The notes under the pieces are model-generated. The model saw nothing but the letters and a program-made list of their open reading frames with translations. It was not told the DNA's origin and made no database searches. Below, in pieces: positions 51,547 through 60,222 of a DNA stretch of 64,000 bases. The stretch covers positions 1-64,000 of the forward strand of contig DWUU01000025.1 in assembly GCA_019120575.1 (NCBI GenBank), in the 5' to 3' direction. Position numbers and translations under genes: made by a program. The stretch's first letter is position 1. Every line of letters begins with the position of its first letter. The stretch comes from Candidatus Mediterraneibacter quadrami (GTDB taxonomy: Bacteria > Bacillota > Clostridia > Lachnospirales > Lachnospiraceae).

Positions 51547-52956
51547 CTAAAATCTGAAATATAAAAACGGATTAAATGTATCTGTCACAAGAAATGCAAC
51601 GGCCATAAGAAAGATTCCCATATAGACCGCCGATGCCGCCACGGTGCGCAGCGTTCTTCCGCGGAAGAGCCGGATAATCCTGTGGATCAGCCGGTTCCCG
51701 AGCGGCGATGCTCCTGCAGCCGCAAGCAGATATAAAAGCCAGTGCGTATACAGAAGGAAAACCCCGTGCGCATCCGCCAGTCCTGCCCCGCCCCCGATCA
51801 TGGCCAGCAGATACCGGAGCGAATACCCCAGGCTCGGGCTGAAAAAGAACACCCAGCCCACCAGCACGATGATCCCGGCGTAGATATGACGCACCACCGG
51901 CGGCATCTCATCCAGAGACGCGCCCCATACATATTTTTCCAGCACAAGGATCACGCCGTAATAAAAGCCCCAGGCAATAAAGTTCCAGGCCGCCCCGTGC
52001 CACATGCCGGTCAGCGTCCATACAACCATCAGGTTAAAAATATTTCTGGATACCGAACAACGGCTGCCGCCCAGCGGGATATACACATATTCCCTGAACC
52101 AGGAACTGAGCGAAATATGCCATCTGCGCCAGAATTCCGTCACGCTCTTCGATATATATGGATAGTCAAAGTTCTTCTGGAACTCGAATCCGAACATCTT
52201 CCCGAGGCCGAGCGCCATATCTGAATAACCGCTGAAATCATAATAGATCTGAAAGGCATATGAAAATGCGCCGATCCATGCCGTCAGCGCGGACAGGCTC
52301 CCCACAGGATTTTCTGATATCCCTTCAAAAACAGCGCCGGCCGTATTCGCGAGCACGGCTTTTTTGGCCAGGCCCGTGATAAAGAGCATCGCGCCCTGAC
52401 CGATCTTTGACGCACTGATCTTCCGTCTGCGCAGCTGGCCCTCAATATCCGTGTACCGGATGATCGGACCTGCGATAAGCTGCGGGAACATACTGATATA
52501 AAGCGCAAAATAGAGAATATTTTTCTGCGGCTCCGCCTTCTTCCGGTATATATCCAGAATATAAGACAATGCCTGAAACGTATAAAATGAAATCCCGACC
52601 GGAAGCGGAAGCTCCCTGTAGGATATATTTACCGGGAATACGGCATTCACTGTATCCAGAAGGAATCCGTAATATTTAAAAAACCCGAGGATCAGCAGGT
52701 TTACGACAACCGCAAACGCCATGCTCAGCCTTGCGCGCCGTTCATCATCCGCATAAGAACAGATATCCCTTCCGCAGAAATAATTGAACACGATGGAAAG
52801 GACCATGAGGATCACATACACCGGTTCTCCCCATGCATAGAAAAAAAGACTGGCAAGCAAAAGGACGATATTCTTTATTTTATATGGTGCAATGTAATAA
52901 ACTGCCAGAACAACCGGCAGAAACATAAACAAAAATGTAATGCTGCTGAATAACAT
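51547..52956 (-). CDS. MBOAT membrane O-acyltransferase (AlgI/DltB-like)
   Basis: A 469-residue membrane protein with about ten helices. The catalytic His is in GMWHGAAWNFIAWG (near residue 330), and the second motif region is SVTEFWRRWHISLSSWFREYV. It should move acyl (usually acetyl) groups across the membrane to an acceptor polymer. The track start is too long; ATG 52956 has GCGGGGAAAG before it. Its neighbours DHHW, DUF4358 and SGNH make a complete cassette. Confidence 0.93.
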   Translation of the reverse strand: MLFSSITFLFMFLPVVLAVYYIAPYKIKNIVLLLASLFFYAWGEPVYVILMVLSIVFNYFCGRDICSYADDERRARLSMAFAVVVNLLILGFFKYYGFLLDTVNAVFPVNISYRELPLPVGISFYTFQALSYILDIYRKKAEPQKNILYFALYISMFPQLIAGPIIRYTDIEGQLRRRKISASKIGQGAMLFITGLAKKAVLANTAGAVFEGISENPVGSLSALTAWIGAFSYAFQIYYDFSGYSDMALGLGKMFGFEFQKNFDYPYISKSVTEFWRRWHISLSSWFREYVYIPLGGSRCSVSRNIFNLMVVWTLTGMWHGAAWNFIAWGFYYGVILVLEKYVWGASLDEMPPVVRHIYAGIIVLVGWVFFFSPSLGYSLRYLLAMIGGGAGLADAHGVFLLYTHWLLYLLAAAGASPLGNRLIHRIIRLFRGRTLRTVAASAVYMGIFLMAVAFLVTDTFNPFLYFRF

Positions 52957-52975
52957 TCTTCTTTCCCCGCTGTAG

Positions 52976-53461
52976 CTACAGACTGCTGTTAAAAGCCTCC
53001 AGATATGCATCTGCATCCGGTGAGACTGCATAAAATACATATGCGCCCCTCACACTCTGCTTCGCATTTTCAAGAAGCCCTGCCTGCTCCGGCAGATAAT
53101 CTCCGAAATCATTTTTTCTGGATTCAATCCTTTTATCTATGGCATCTGTGATCTCCCGGATCTGATCGTCACTCTTGATCCTGATCAGAAGAACTTCCGA
53201 CGCCGATATGGTAGACTCCGCCGAATAGTACGCCACCCCGGCATAGTCCGCCGCGTTCAGTCCGAAGTTCCGCCTGAACGCCGCGCTGTCCTGCTCCTCC
53301 AGTCCGGATGCCGCAAGCGATTCCCCCACATCCGCCCGCACTTCATCAAAAGGCCGGCTGCTTCCGCTCATAAACAGCATAAGAAGAACAACAAATGCAA
53401 TGATCGCCGCCAGGGCCACATACTTCATCACACGGTCGTAACTGATCTTTGTCTCTCTCAT
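52976..53461 (-). CDS. DUF4358 membrane-anchored protein
   Basis: A 161-residue protein with one N-terminal helix (YVALAAIIAFVVLLMLFM) and an extracytoplasmic domain matching DUF4358 (FGLNAADYAGVAYYSAES, RGAYVFYAVSPDADAYLEAF). DUF4358 genes sit with MBOAT/DHHW genes in many clostridia, pointing to an accessory role in surface acylation. It overlaps the SGNH gene by four bases. Confidence 0.8.
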   Translation of the reverse strand: MRETKISYDRVMKYVALAAIIAFVVLLMLFMSGSSRPFDEVRADVGESLAASGLEEQDSAAFRRNFGLNAADYAGVAYYSAESTISASEVLLIRIKSDDQIREITDAIDKRIESRKNDFGDYLPEQAGLLENAKQSVRGAYVFYAVSPDADAYLEAFNSSL

Positions 53462-54213
53462 AACTGCGCCACCTCCGCCATGTGTTCTGCCCAGAGCGGA
53501 TAAAACGCCGCCTTAAAATGCTGTCCGTCCGGTTCGTAATACTGATCCTGAACCAGTTCTGTATTGTCGATAAACCCGATCTCCCTGCTTCCGCAAAGTT
53601 CACTGAGCGCCTCATTATACGCCGGTATATTCTCAAGATACGGCTCTTTCCCGATGGCATTCTGCCGGACCGGGAAAATGGAATTCACAAAAACATTCGC
53701 CCCCGGAAGTTCTTTGCTGATCTTGTCAAGCACTTCCGTGTACTGCCGGATAAAAAGTTCTGTATCGCCCTCTGTCGCGGTCACGTCATTTTCACCTGTG
53801 GAAATAAAAACCACAAGCGGGCTGAGCGCTTTCGCCTCTTCAATCTGACTGTCAAGCTGAGTCAGATGCGCGCCGATCTGCGCTTTCACATTGGATGCAT
53901 TCAGAATATCGAATTCCACAAATCCATGCGGGATCGAATCTCCGAGCACTACGGACACAGCAAACTTTTCCTTAATGCTCCGGTCATCTTCCTCTCCGCG
54001 CTCCTGCTGCTCAAGCTGGCTGATCTTGGTCTCGATCTCTGTTATGTTTCCGTTCTCTTCCCCCCGGATATATTCAAGTCCTGCCGTCGTATCCGCAGAC
54101 CGGTCCATGAGTTTTCCAATGCCGCGCACAAGCAGCACTGCCGCCAGAACGATCAGGACGATACTTCCGCCAAGGACAATATTTCTTTTCATTTTACCTG
54201 TCGGTTTCTTCAT
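53458..54213 (-). CDS. SGNH/GDSL-type surface hydrolase or esterase
   Basis: A 251-residue protein with a signal-anchor (NIVLGGSIVLIVLAAVLLVRG), a short coiled-coil linker with ENGNITEIETKISQLEQQE, then an SGNH domain: catalytic Ser in VVLGDSIPHGF, GxND in VFISTGENDVT and Asp-His in YEPDGQHFKAAF. It may transfer or remove acetyl groups on the polymer handled by the MBOAT. It is first in the eight-gene run; ATG 54213 is preferred to an upstream TTG. Confidence 0.85.
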   Translation of the reverse strand: MKKPTGKMKRNIVLGGSIVLIVLAAVLLVRGIGKLMDRSADTTAGLEYIRGEENGNITEIETKISQLEQQERGEEDDRSIKEKFAVSVVLGDSIPHGFVEFDILNASNVKAQIGAHLTQLDSQIEEAKALSPLVVFISTGENDVTATEGDTELFIRQYTEVLDKISKELPGANVFVNSIFPVRQNAIGKEPYLENIPAYNEALSELCGSREIGFIDNTELVQDQYYEPDGQHFKAAFYPLWAEHMAEVAQL

Positions 54214-54255
54214 CGTTTTCTTTTCCCTTTTTTTATACTCCCGCAATCTGTATTA

Positions 54256-54284
54256 ATAATACGGTTTTTACTGTTAAAAGTCAA
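54256..54284 (-). promoter_or_regulatory. Promoter of the acyl-transfer cassette run
   Basis: TTGACT (54279-54284) and TATTAT (54256-54261) on the minus strand with a 17-base spacer, 42 bases before the SGNH start codon. Confidence 0.7.
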
Positions 54285-54377
54285 CAAAGGAGACCGTTCT
54301 TGTGTTATCATAGTACCATGAAAATCATTTATTAAATGACAGAATTCAAATACATTCACCAAGGAGAGAACCCGCAC

Positions 54378-54860
54378 ATGATCGCTCTGGCTCTTGCAGA
54401 TAACAAAACCATAACCTCACACCTTTTCCTGAAAGACACCTTTGACCGTTTCTGCCTTATCGAAGGGGAGCTCACCACATTCAACACCTTTCACATCGAC
54501 GGGCAGATTCACCCGGATTTCTTTGACACAGACGTTCCCGGAGCGTACTCCCCGTGGGGCAGTCTCCGAACTCACTGCTTTAATCTGATCCGCGGAAAGC
54601 GCACGCCTCTGGGATTCCGGTTTGTCTTCAGCCTTTCTCCCGAAAACATCGCGCGCATGACCGAACAGTCCGGCACAGGGATCCGCCCGGACGACGTGCA
54701 GGGACTGTATCTGAACTTTCACTTTGACGGGACGTCGCTGACTTGCGTAACCGGAACTTCTTTCAGGACATTTACAATGGATAAGTCTCTGGAACATCTG
54801 TGGGATGAAATGGCGCAGAGATTTTTCAGGCAGCATCAGATCCCCTTTGAAATAAAATAA
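54378..54860 (+). CDS. DUF5721 family protein
   Basis: A 160-residue soluble protein that matches the clostridial DUF5721 family: DTFDRFCLIEGELTTFNTFHID, LIRGKRTPLGFRFVF and the C-terminal TFTMDKSLEHLWDEMAQRF. No catalytic motif is obvious and the function is unknown. AAGGAGAGAACCCGC precedes ATG 54378, so the track start at 54336 is rejected. It is a single gene ending in a terminator shared with htpG. Confidence 0.8.
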   Translation: MIALALADNKTITSHLFLKDTFDRFCLIEGELTTFNTFHIDGQIHPDFFDTDVPGAYSPWGSLRTHCFNLIRGKRTPLGFRFVFSLSPENIARMTEQSGTGIRPDDVQGLYLNFHFDGTSLTCVTGTSFRTFTMDKSLEHLWDEMAQRFFRQHQIPFEIK

Positions 54861-54868
54861 GGCATGCA

Positions 54869-54911
54869 AAACCCGGGAAGCCGCCGTTGTTTCGGTCCTC
54901 CCGGGTTCTTC
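54869..54911. terminator. Terminator between DUF5721 and htpG
   Basis: AACCCGGGA (54870-54878) pairs with TCCCGGGTT (54899-54907). The plus strand continues TTCTTCTGT and the minus strand continues TTGCATGCC. It separates the two convergent genes. Confidence 0.6.
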
Positions 54912-54938
54912 TGTCAGATCCGTATTCTACCTTTGTTT

Positions 54939-56999
54939 CTATTTCGTCAGGAGCATCATGATCTCATTGCTTCTCTGCACGAACGCCGTCATCTCTTCCG
55001 GACTGAGCGGCTTGTGCGCCAGCATCGCCAGGTCATAGAGCTGTTTGCAGATAACCGGCACATTCTTGCTGCGCTTATGCTCCACAAGGAACTTCACAAG
55101 CGGATGGTTCGCATTCAGGATCAGCGTCGCCTGGCTTCCGAACATGGACGGATCCATCCCGCCCATGCCGTACATCTTCATCATCTCGGCCATACGCCTC
55201 TCCTGTTCAGAGAGCACCGCCATAGAAGCCACTTTATCGTCTTTCAGCTTCTCAACCTTTACATCCAGCTTGTCATTGCCCAGTTCTTTGCGGAAGATCT
55301 CCACCAGGCTGTCCGCCGTCTTCCGGAAATCTTCTTTCTCTTCTTCAGCCACTTCATCTTTCAGTGAATCGTGGACGTCCGCATCGATCCGCAGGAACTG
55401 TACATCCTGGTGTTTCTGCTCCAGGTAGGTCACAAACGCGGAATCAATATTGTGGGAAAGGATGATCGCATCCTGTCCCTGTGACTTGAACATATTGATG
55501 TACTGGCTCTGCTGCACCTCATCGGTCACATAGTAGATATTCGTTTTCTTTTCTTCTTTATCGCCGTCCGCGGAAGCATTGTCTGCACTGTCCTTGTCTG
55601 CGCCGTCATTTTCGGCAGCTTCTTCCGTCTCCGCTTTGTTTTCCTCTTCTGTCTGATTTTCTTTGATCACTTCGTCCAGCGTCAGATACTTGTGCTCCAG
55701 ATTCTTGTAGATCATGGAATCTTTCATCTTCTCACCGAACTTCTCGTCCTTCAGGCAGCCGAACTTGATGAACGGACTGATGTCGTCCCAGTATTTCTCA
55801 TAATTCTCGCGGTCTGTCCTGAACATGCCGACCAGTTTGTCAGCCACTTTCTTGGAAATGTAATCTGCCACTTTATTGACAAACCCGTCGTTCTGCAGCG
55901 CACTTCTGGATACATTCAGCGGCAGGTCCGGACAGTCGATGACGCCCTTTAATACCATCAGGAATTCCGGGATCACTTCTTTGATATTGTCCGCGATAAA
56001 CACCTGGTTGTTGTACAGCTTGATCGTTCCCTCAATGGACTCGTACTCCATGTTGATCTTCGGGAAATACAGGATGCCCTTCAGGTTGAACGGATAATCC
56101 ATGTTCAGGTGGATCCAGAACAGCGGCTCCTTGTAATCCATAAATACTTTGCGGTAAAAAGCAATGTAATCATCTTTCGTACATTCGCTCGGGTTCTTGC
56201 CCCACAGCGGATGGATATCGCTGATGGATACCGGACGTTTTACAATCCTGACTTTCTTCTCCGGTTCGCCCTCTTCTCCCTCTTTCTTCTCTTCCTCGAT
56301 GTGCTCAACGACCTCATCCGTATCAAGAAGATCTTCTTCTCTGATCGTCTCGTATTCCGGCTCTGCGTTCGCTTTTGAAAGGAAGATCTCTACCGGCATA
56401 AAGGAACAGTACTTCTCCAGCACTTCTCTCGCGCGGTACTCATTTGCAAACTCAAGGCTGTCTTCATTCAGGAAGAGCGTGATCTCTGTGCCGACACTGT
56501 CTTTGCTGCCTTCCTGCATCTCATACTCGGTTCCGCCCTGGCTCGCCCAGTGCACCGGAGACGCGCCTTCTTTATAGGAAAGGGTATCGATCTGCACTTC
56601 GTCCGCCACCATAAATGCGGAATAGAAGCCAAGACCGAAATGTCCGATCATATCGTCTTCCGTCGTCTTGTCCTTATACTTTTCAAGGAACTGGGTGGCG
56701 CCGGAGAAAGCGATCTGTGTGATATACTCTTCCACTTCATCCGCGGTCATGCCGAGTCCGTTATCGATAAACTTCATGGTCTTCTCTTCCGGATTGACGA
56801 TCACTTCGATCTTCGGCTTATATCCTTCCGGGAGTTCATATTCTCCCATCATATCCAGTTTCTTCAGCTTCGTGATCGCGTCGCATCCGTTGGAAATCAT
56901 CTCACGGACAAAGATATCATGATCCGAATAAACCCATTTCTTTATGATCGGAAATATATTTTCGCTGTCAATTGATAATGTACCTTTTTTCACTGCCAT
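54939..56999 (-). CDS. htpG: Hsp90-family chaperone HtpG with two acidic inserts
   Basis: A 686-residue Hsp90. The ATP-binding domain shows Glu33/Asn37 in VREMISNGCDAI, FIDNGLGMTADEV and GHFGLGFYSAFMVAD. An acidic linker (about 222-252) separates the N and middle domains, recalling the eukaryotic charged linker, and a second acidic Ala/Asp/Glu-rich insert (about 448-486) lies before IYYVTDEVQQSQY; both are longer than in E. coli HtpG. The start at 56999 has GAAGGAGTG. It has its own promoter (57072-57100) with a CIRCE element upstream, pointing to HrcA control. Confidence 0.96.
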   Translation of the reverse strand: MAVKKGTLSIDSENIFPIIKKWVYSDHDIFVREMISNGCDAITKLKKLDMMGEYELPEGYKPKIEVIVNPEEKTMKFIDNGLGMTADEVEEYITQIAFSGATQFLEKYKDKTTEDDMIGHFGLGFYSAFMVADEVQIDTLSYKEGASPVHWASQGGTEYEMQEGSKDSVGTEITLFLNEDSLEFANEYRAREVLEKYCSFMPVEIFLSKANAEPEYETIREEDLLDTDEVVEHIEEEKKEGEEGEPEKKVRIVKRPVSISDIHPLWGKNPSECTKDDYIAFYRKVFMDYKEPLFWIHLNMDYPFNLKGILYFPKINMEYESIEGTIKLYNNQVFIADNIKEVIPEFLMVLKGVIDCPDLPLNVSRSALQNDGFVNKVADYISKKVADKLVGMFRTDRENYEKYWDDISPFIKFGCLKDEKFGEKMKDSMIYKNLEHKYLTLDEVIKENQTEEENKAETEEAAENDGADKDSADNASADGDKEEKKTNIYYVTDEVQQSQYINMFKSQGQDAIILSHNIDSAFVTYLEQKHQDVQFLRIDADVHDSLKDEVAEEEKEDFRKTADSLVEIFRKELGNDKLDVKVEKLKDDKVASMAVLSEQERRMAEMMKMYGMGGMDPSMFGSQATLILNANHPLVKFLVEHKRSKNVPVICKQLYDLAMLAHKPLSPEEMTAFVQRSNEIMMLLTK

Positions 57000-57071
57000 T
57001 ATTGAACACTCCTTCTTTACCTTGCTGGTTCGCCGCGGCGGATCTGACACCCGCCCGCCCGTCTAAGAGAC

Positions 57072-57100
57072 ATTCTAGCTCAGTAAAAAATAAAAGTCAA
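57072..57100 (-). promoter_or_regulatory. Promoter of htpG
   Basis: TTGACT (57095-57100) and TAGAAT (57072-57077) on the minus strand with a 17-base spacer. Confidence 0.75.
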
Positions 57101-57107
57101 TAGAAAA

Positions 57108-57134
57108 TTAGCACTCTTTAAGTAAGAGTGCTAA
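57108..57134. promoter_or_regulatory. CIRCE element (HrcA operator)
   Basis: TTAGCACTC-N9-GAGTGCTAA matches the CIRCE consensus exactly. It lies seven bases upstream of the htpG -35 box rather than at the start site, between htpG and the end of the fructokinase gene. Confidence 0.95.
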
Positions 57135-57146
57135 CAAACATAATAT

Positions 57147-58106
57147 TTATCCCCGGATCAGCGCTTCTACTTCTTCTCTTACCGGCATTGCCCGGATCGC
57201 GCCCTTCTTCGTAGTAACAAGTGCGGCCGCCGCATTGGCGAATGTGAGCAGCTCGCCAAGGTTATCTTCTGTCAGATCGTCAAACCCGTGCTCTGCAATG
57301 TAATTCAGCGTGCTTCCGCAGAATGTATCCCCGGCGCCTGTGGTCTCGATGGCCTTTACGGCGAATCCCGGACGCTCCACGCGCATTCCCTTATAATATG
57401 CACGGCTGCCGTCTTTGCCCATGGTCAGCAGGATCAGCGGGATATTGTATTTTTCCTGAAGGTATGAGATTCCTTCGTCATAGTCCTCTTTTCCGGACAC
57501 GAACTGGATCTCATTATCGGAGATCTTCAGGATGTCGCATACGCCGAATCCGTACTCCATCTGCTCTTTCGCAAGATCAAGGGATGACCAGAGCGGCGGC
57601 CTTAAGTTCGGGTCGAATGAAACCAGGCAGCCCGCGTCTTTTGCAGCCTTTATCGCTTTCTTTGTAGCCGCGCGCACGCCGTCGTGGGTCATGGACAGCG
57701 TCCCGAAATGGAAGATCTTCGTCTGCGCGATAAATGCCGGATCCACATCATCCTCTGCCAGCATCATGTCCGCACCCGGATTGCGGTAGAATGAAAATTC
57801 GCGGTCCCCGTCCGGGAATGTATGTACAAATGCAAGCGTCGTATTGACCTGGTCGTCTGTCGCCAGCTGCGACGCATCGATCCCTGCTTCTGTGATCGTG
57901 TCCCGGAGCAGCGTGCCGAACTGATCTTTGCCCACTTTGCCGATAAAAGCCGTTTTCTTGCCCATTTTATTAAGAAGTGCAAGCACGTTGCACGGCGCGC
58001 CTCCCGGACACGCCTCAAACATGTTATTTCCCTGTTCGCTCTGCCCGTTCATCGTAAAGTCGATCAGGAGTTCGCCAAGGGCGATCACATCATATTTTTT
58101 CTCCAT
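57147..58106 (-). CDS. scrK: PfkB-family fructokinase
   Basis: A 319-residue ribokinase-fold sugar kinase. MEKKYDVIALGELLIDF and GGAPCNVLALLNKMG form the sugar site, and AIETTGAGDTFCGSTLNYI holds the catalytic Asp and anion hole near residue 251. The CPGGAPCNV start is typical of fructokinases, which make fructose 6-phosphate; a related sugar is possible. It follows the CobW-type genes on the same strand by 24 bases and ends 13 bases before the CIRCE. Confidence 0.9.
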   Translation of the reverse strand: MEKKYDVIALGELLIDFTMNGQSEQGNNMFEACPGGAPCNVLALLNKMGKKTAFIGKVGKDQFGTLLRDTITEAGIDASQLATDDQVNTTLAFVHTFPDGDREFSFYRNPGADMMLAEDDVDPAFIAQTKIFHFGTLSMTHDGVRAATKKAIKAAKDAGCLVSFDPNLRPPLWSSLDLAKEQMEYGFGVCDILKISDNEIQFVSGKEDYDEGISYLQEKYNIPLILLTMGKDGSRAYYKGMRVERPGFAVKAIETTGAGDTFCGSTLNYIAEHGFDDLTEDNLGELLTFANAAAALVTTKKGAIRAMPVREEVEALIRG

Positions 58107-58130
58107 TTTCCTTCCCTCCTAAACTGAAGC

Positions 58131-59078
58131 TTAATTGAAGTATACCAGTTCCTCTATCGGGTCTGCAAGGTCTATATTTTCCGCTTCCAGCACCGGACCT
58201 TCGCCCCGGTAGACAGACAGGTTCGCGAACCGGATCTTTGCCCGGATCTTCACCCACTGTCCGGGTTTCAGCTTCGGCGCATAGGCGCTCCTGCACACGT
58301 ACCCGAGGAAAGACGTATCGTCCGCACAGCAGGTCATTGCCATACGCCCGGCCATGAACACCTTCGCAGGGAATGTCCGCGGCTTCAGCACTTTCGCTGT
58401 ATATTCGACAACCTTTCCTTTATAGCGGTCGGGATTTTCCATCATATCCACATACCAGATCCCGTAGTCTTCCTTTGCGATCTCAACGACCGGGGCGTTC
58501 AGGTCATAGGGCACCTCGTCCTCAAAAATATTTTCGATCTCGCCCTGCTCGTCCTCGAAAATGACCTCCGCCTGCGGGCTTACAACCTTCACGCTGCGGC
58601 GGTAGCCGGCGAGGGGTTTGATATCCTCACAGCGGTTAAAAAGCACCAGGTCCGCGCCCCGGACCATCTCCACGAAGAGCGGCTTCAGATTCGTCAGATA
58701 CATCTGGAACGTACTGGCGTCCACGGTGGTAAGCTTCTGCTCGATGCCCCATCCATCCGGCAGCTTCAGGTTTTCAAAATCGCTGACCTTCCACATGCCG
58801 TTGTACTCCACCACAACACGTTCCGGCTCATGTCTGCGGTCCATCTCCTGCAGCCATTCTGCCGTCAGGTCTTCCTGGTCCTCCACCCGCTCGATCACAA
58901 CGCCGTACTTAAGCATTTCCATCGGATCATACTCTTCTTCCCCCTCCTCGCAGAGGATGAGGAGCGTCTTGCCGTCGATCTGGAAATAATCCTGCTTCAG
59001 CGTAAAGGTCAGGAACTGGGTCTTGCCGCTGTCAAGGAAGCCGGTCATCAGATAAACCATTACATCCGGTTCATTCAT
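58131..59078 (-). CDS. CobW-like GTPase fused to a TIGR03943-like domain
   Basis: A 315-residue protein. The N-terminal about 170 residues look like a COG0523/CobW P-loop GTPase (MTGFLDSGKTQFLTFTL), but the CxCC metal motif of that family is absent. The C-terminal about 130 residues (YKGKVVEYTAKVLKPRTFPA, AMTCCADDTSFLGYVCRS) resemble the C-terminal domain of YcgQ/TIGR03943 proteins, usually separate membrane-linked partners. The fusion suggests the two work together in metal handling. ATG 59078 has AGAGGTG at good spacing. It lies 26 bases after the His-rich CobW gene. Confidence 0.75.
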   Translation of the reverse strand: MNEPDVMVYLMTGFLDSGKTQFLTFTLKQDYFQIDGKTLLILCEEGEEEYDPMEMLKYGVVIERVEDQEDLTAEWLQEMDRRHEPERVVVEYNGMWKVSDFENLKLPDGWGIEQKLTTVDASTFQMYLTNLKPLFVEMVRGADLVLFNRCEDIKPLAGYRRSVKVVSPQAEVIFEDEQGEIENIFEDEVPYDLNAPVVEIAKEDYGIWYVDMMENPDRYKGKVVEYTAKVLKPRTFPAKVFMAGRMAMTCCADDTSFLGYVCRSAYAPKLKPGQWVKIRAKIRFANLSVYRGEGPVLEAENIDLADPIEELVYFN

Positions 59079-59104
59079 TGTCATTCACCTCTGTCATACC
59101 TGTT

Positions 59105-60199
59105 TTATGCCAGCCCGAACAGCCCGGCCAGTTTATCTTCATCGAGCTGCGCGCCGATGACGCAGATCCTGCCCGTGTACTCCGGCGCGCCGGTGCGTAC
59201 CTCATGTTCCTCCGGGACCATGTCAAAATAGATCCATTCGCCGCCCTCGCCGGCCACCATACCCTTCGCACGGAGCACGTTTCCGTATGACGGATCGGAT
59301 TCCAGCGCCTTCAGGATGCCGCCGATCTGTTCTTTCGTATATTTATGGATCGTCTCACGTCCCCAGCTTGTAAACACCTCGTCCGCGTGATGATGCCCCG
59401 CGTGATCGTGGTGGTGATGATGCTCATGGTCATGGTCATGATCGTGATGATGCTCATGGTCGTGGTCATGATGATGGTCATGCCCATGGTCATGATGATG
59501 GTCATGTTCATGATGATGGTCGTGTCCGCAGCACTCGCCGGCCTCATGATGGTGTCCGCACTCCGGGCAGATGATCTCATCAAGGAGTTCTTCCTCCAGG
59601 GATTTGCCTGATTCCATCGTTTCCAGCACTTTTTTGCCCGGAAGCTCTGAGATCGGGGTTGTGATAAACGGCGCCCTGTCATTGAGTTCCCGCAAAAGCG
59701 CCACACTCTCCTCGACTTTCTCCGGTTTTGCCTTATCCGTACGGCTTAAGATGACCGCACCGGCATATTCGATCTGATTGCTGAAAAATTCTCCGAAGTT
59801 CTTGCGATAGATCCGGCATTTCGTCACATCTACCACCGTCGTGAAGCTGTTCAGCTCCGCGTCGATCTCCGCCTGCACATTCTGCACGGCTTTGATCACG
59901 TCCGAAAGCTTGCCTACACCTGAAGGTTCGATCAGGATCCGGTCCGGATGGTAGGTGTCCACGACTTCGCGAAGGGATTTCCCGAAATCCCCGACCAGCG
60001 AACAGCAGATGCACCCGGAATTCATTTCCCGGATCTCGATGCCGGATTCTTTCAGGAATCCGCCGTCGATGCCGATCTCGCCGAATTCATTTTCGATCAG
60101 GACCACCTGCTCGCCTGTAAATGCCTCGGAGAGCAGCTTTTTGATCAGTGTTGTCTTTCCGGCTCCGAGGAAGCCGGAAATGATATCGATTTTTGTCAT
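59105..60199 (-). CDS. CobW/COG0523 GTP-dependent metallochaperone with His-rich region
   Basis: A 364-residue COG0523 GTPase. Walker A is GFLGAGKTTLIKK (9-21), the metal motif CxCC is in SGCICCSLVGD (61-71), and the guanine motif is in LSRTDKAK. Residues about 211-272 contain CPEC, ECC and more than 25 histidines alternating with Asp and Glu, then the CobW C-terminal domain. Such His-rich members deliver or buffer zinc (ZNG1/YeiR type), though nickel or cobalt cannot be excluded. It follows xth by 23 bases. I saw no clear Zur box. Confidence 0.92.
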   Translation of the reverse strand: MTKIDIISGFLGAGKTTLIKKLLSEAFTGEQVVLIENEFGEIGIDGGFLKESGIEIREMNSGCICCSLVGDFGKSLREVVDTYHPDRILIEPSGVGKLSDVIKAVQNVQAEIDAELNSFTTVVDVTKCRIYRKNFGEFFSNQIEYAGAVILSRTDKAKPEKVEESVALLRELNDRAPFITTPISELPGKKVLETMESGKSLEEELLDEIICPECGHHHEAGECCGHDHHHEHDHHHDHGHDHHHDHDHEHHHDHDHDHEHHHHHDHAGHHHADEVFTSWGRETIHKYTKEQIGGILKALESDPSYGNVLRAKGMVAGEGGEWIYFDMVPEEHEVRTGAPEYTGRICVIGAQLDEDKLAGLFGLA

Positions 60200-60222
60200 T
60201 TAACTCATCCTCTTTCCATATT

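Noticed and set aside
59345-59580. CRISPR-like or tandem DNA repeat
   Set aside because: The periodicity is His/Asp codons inside the cobW gene, with no spacers.
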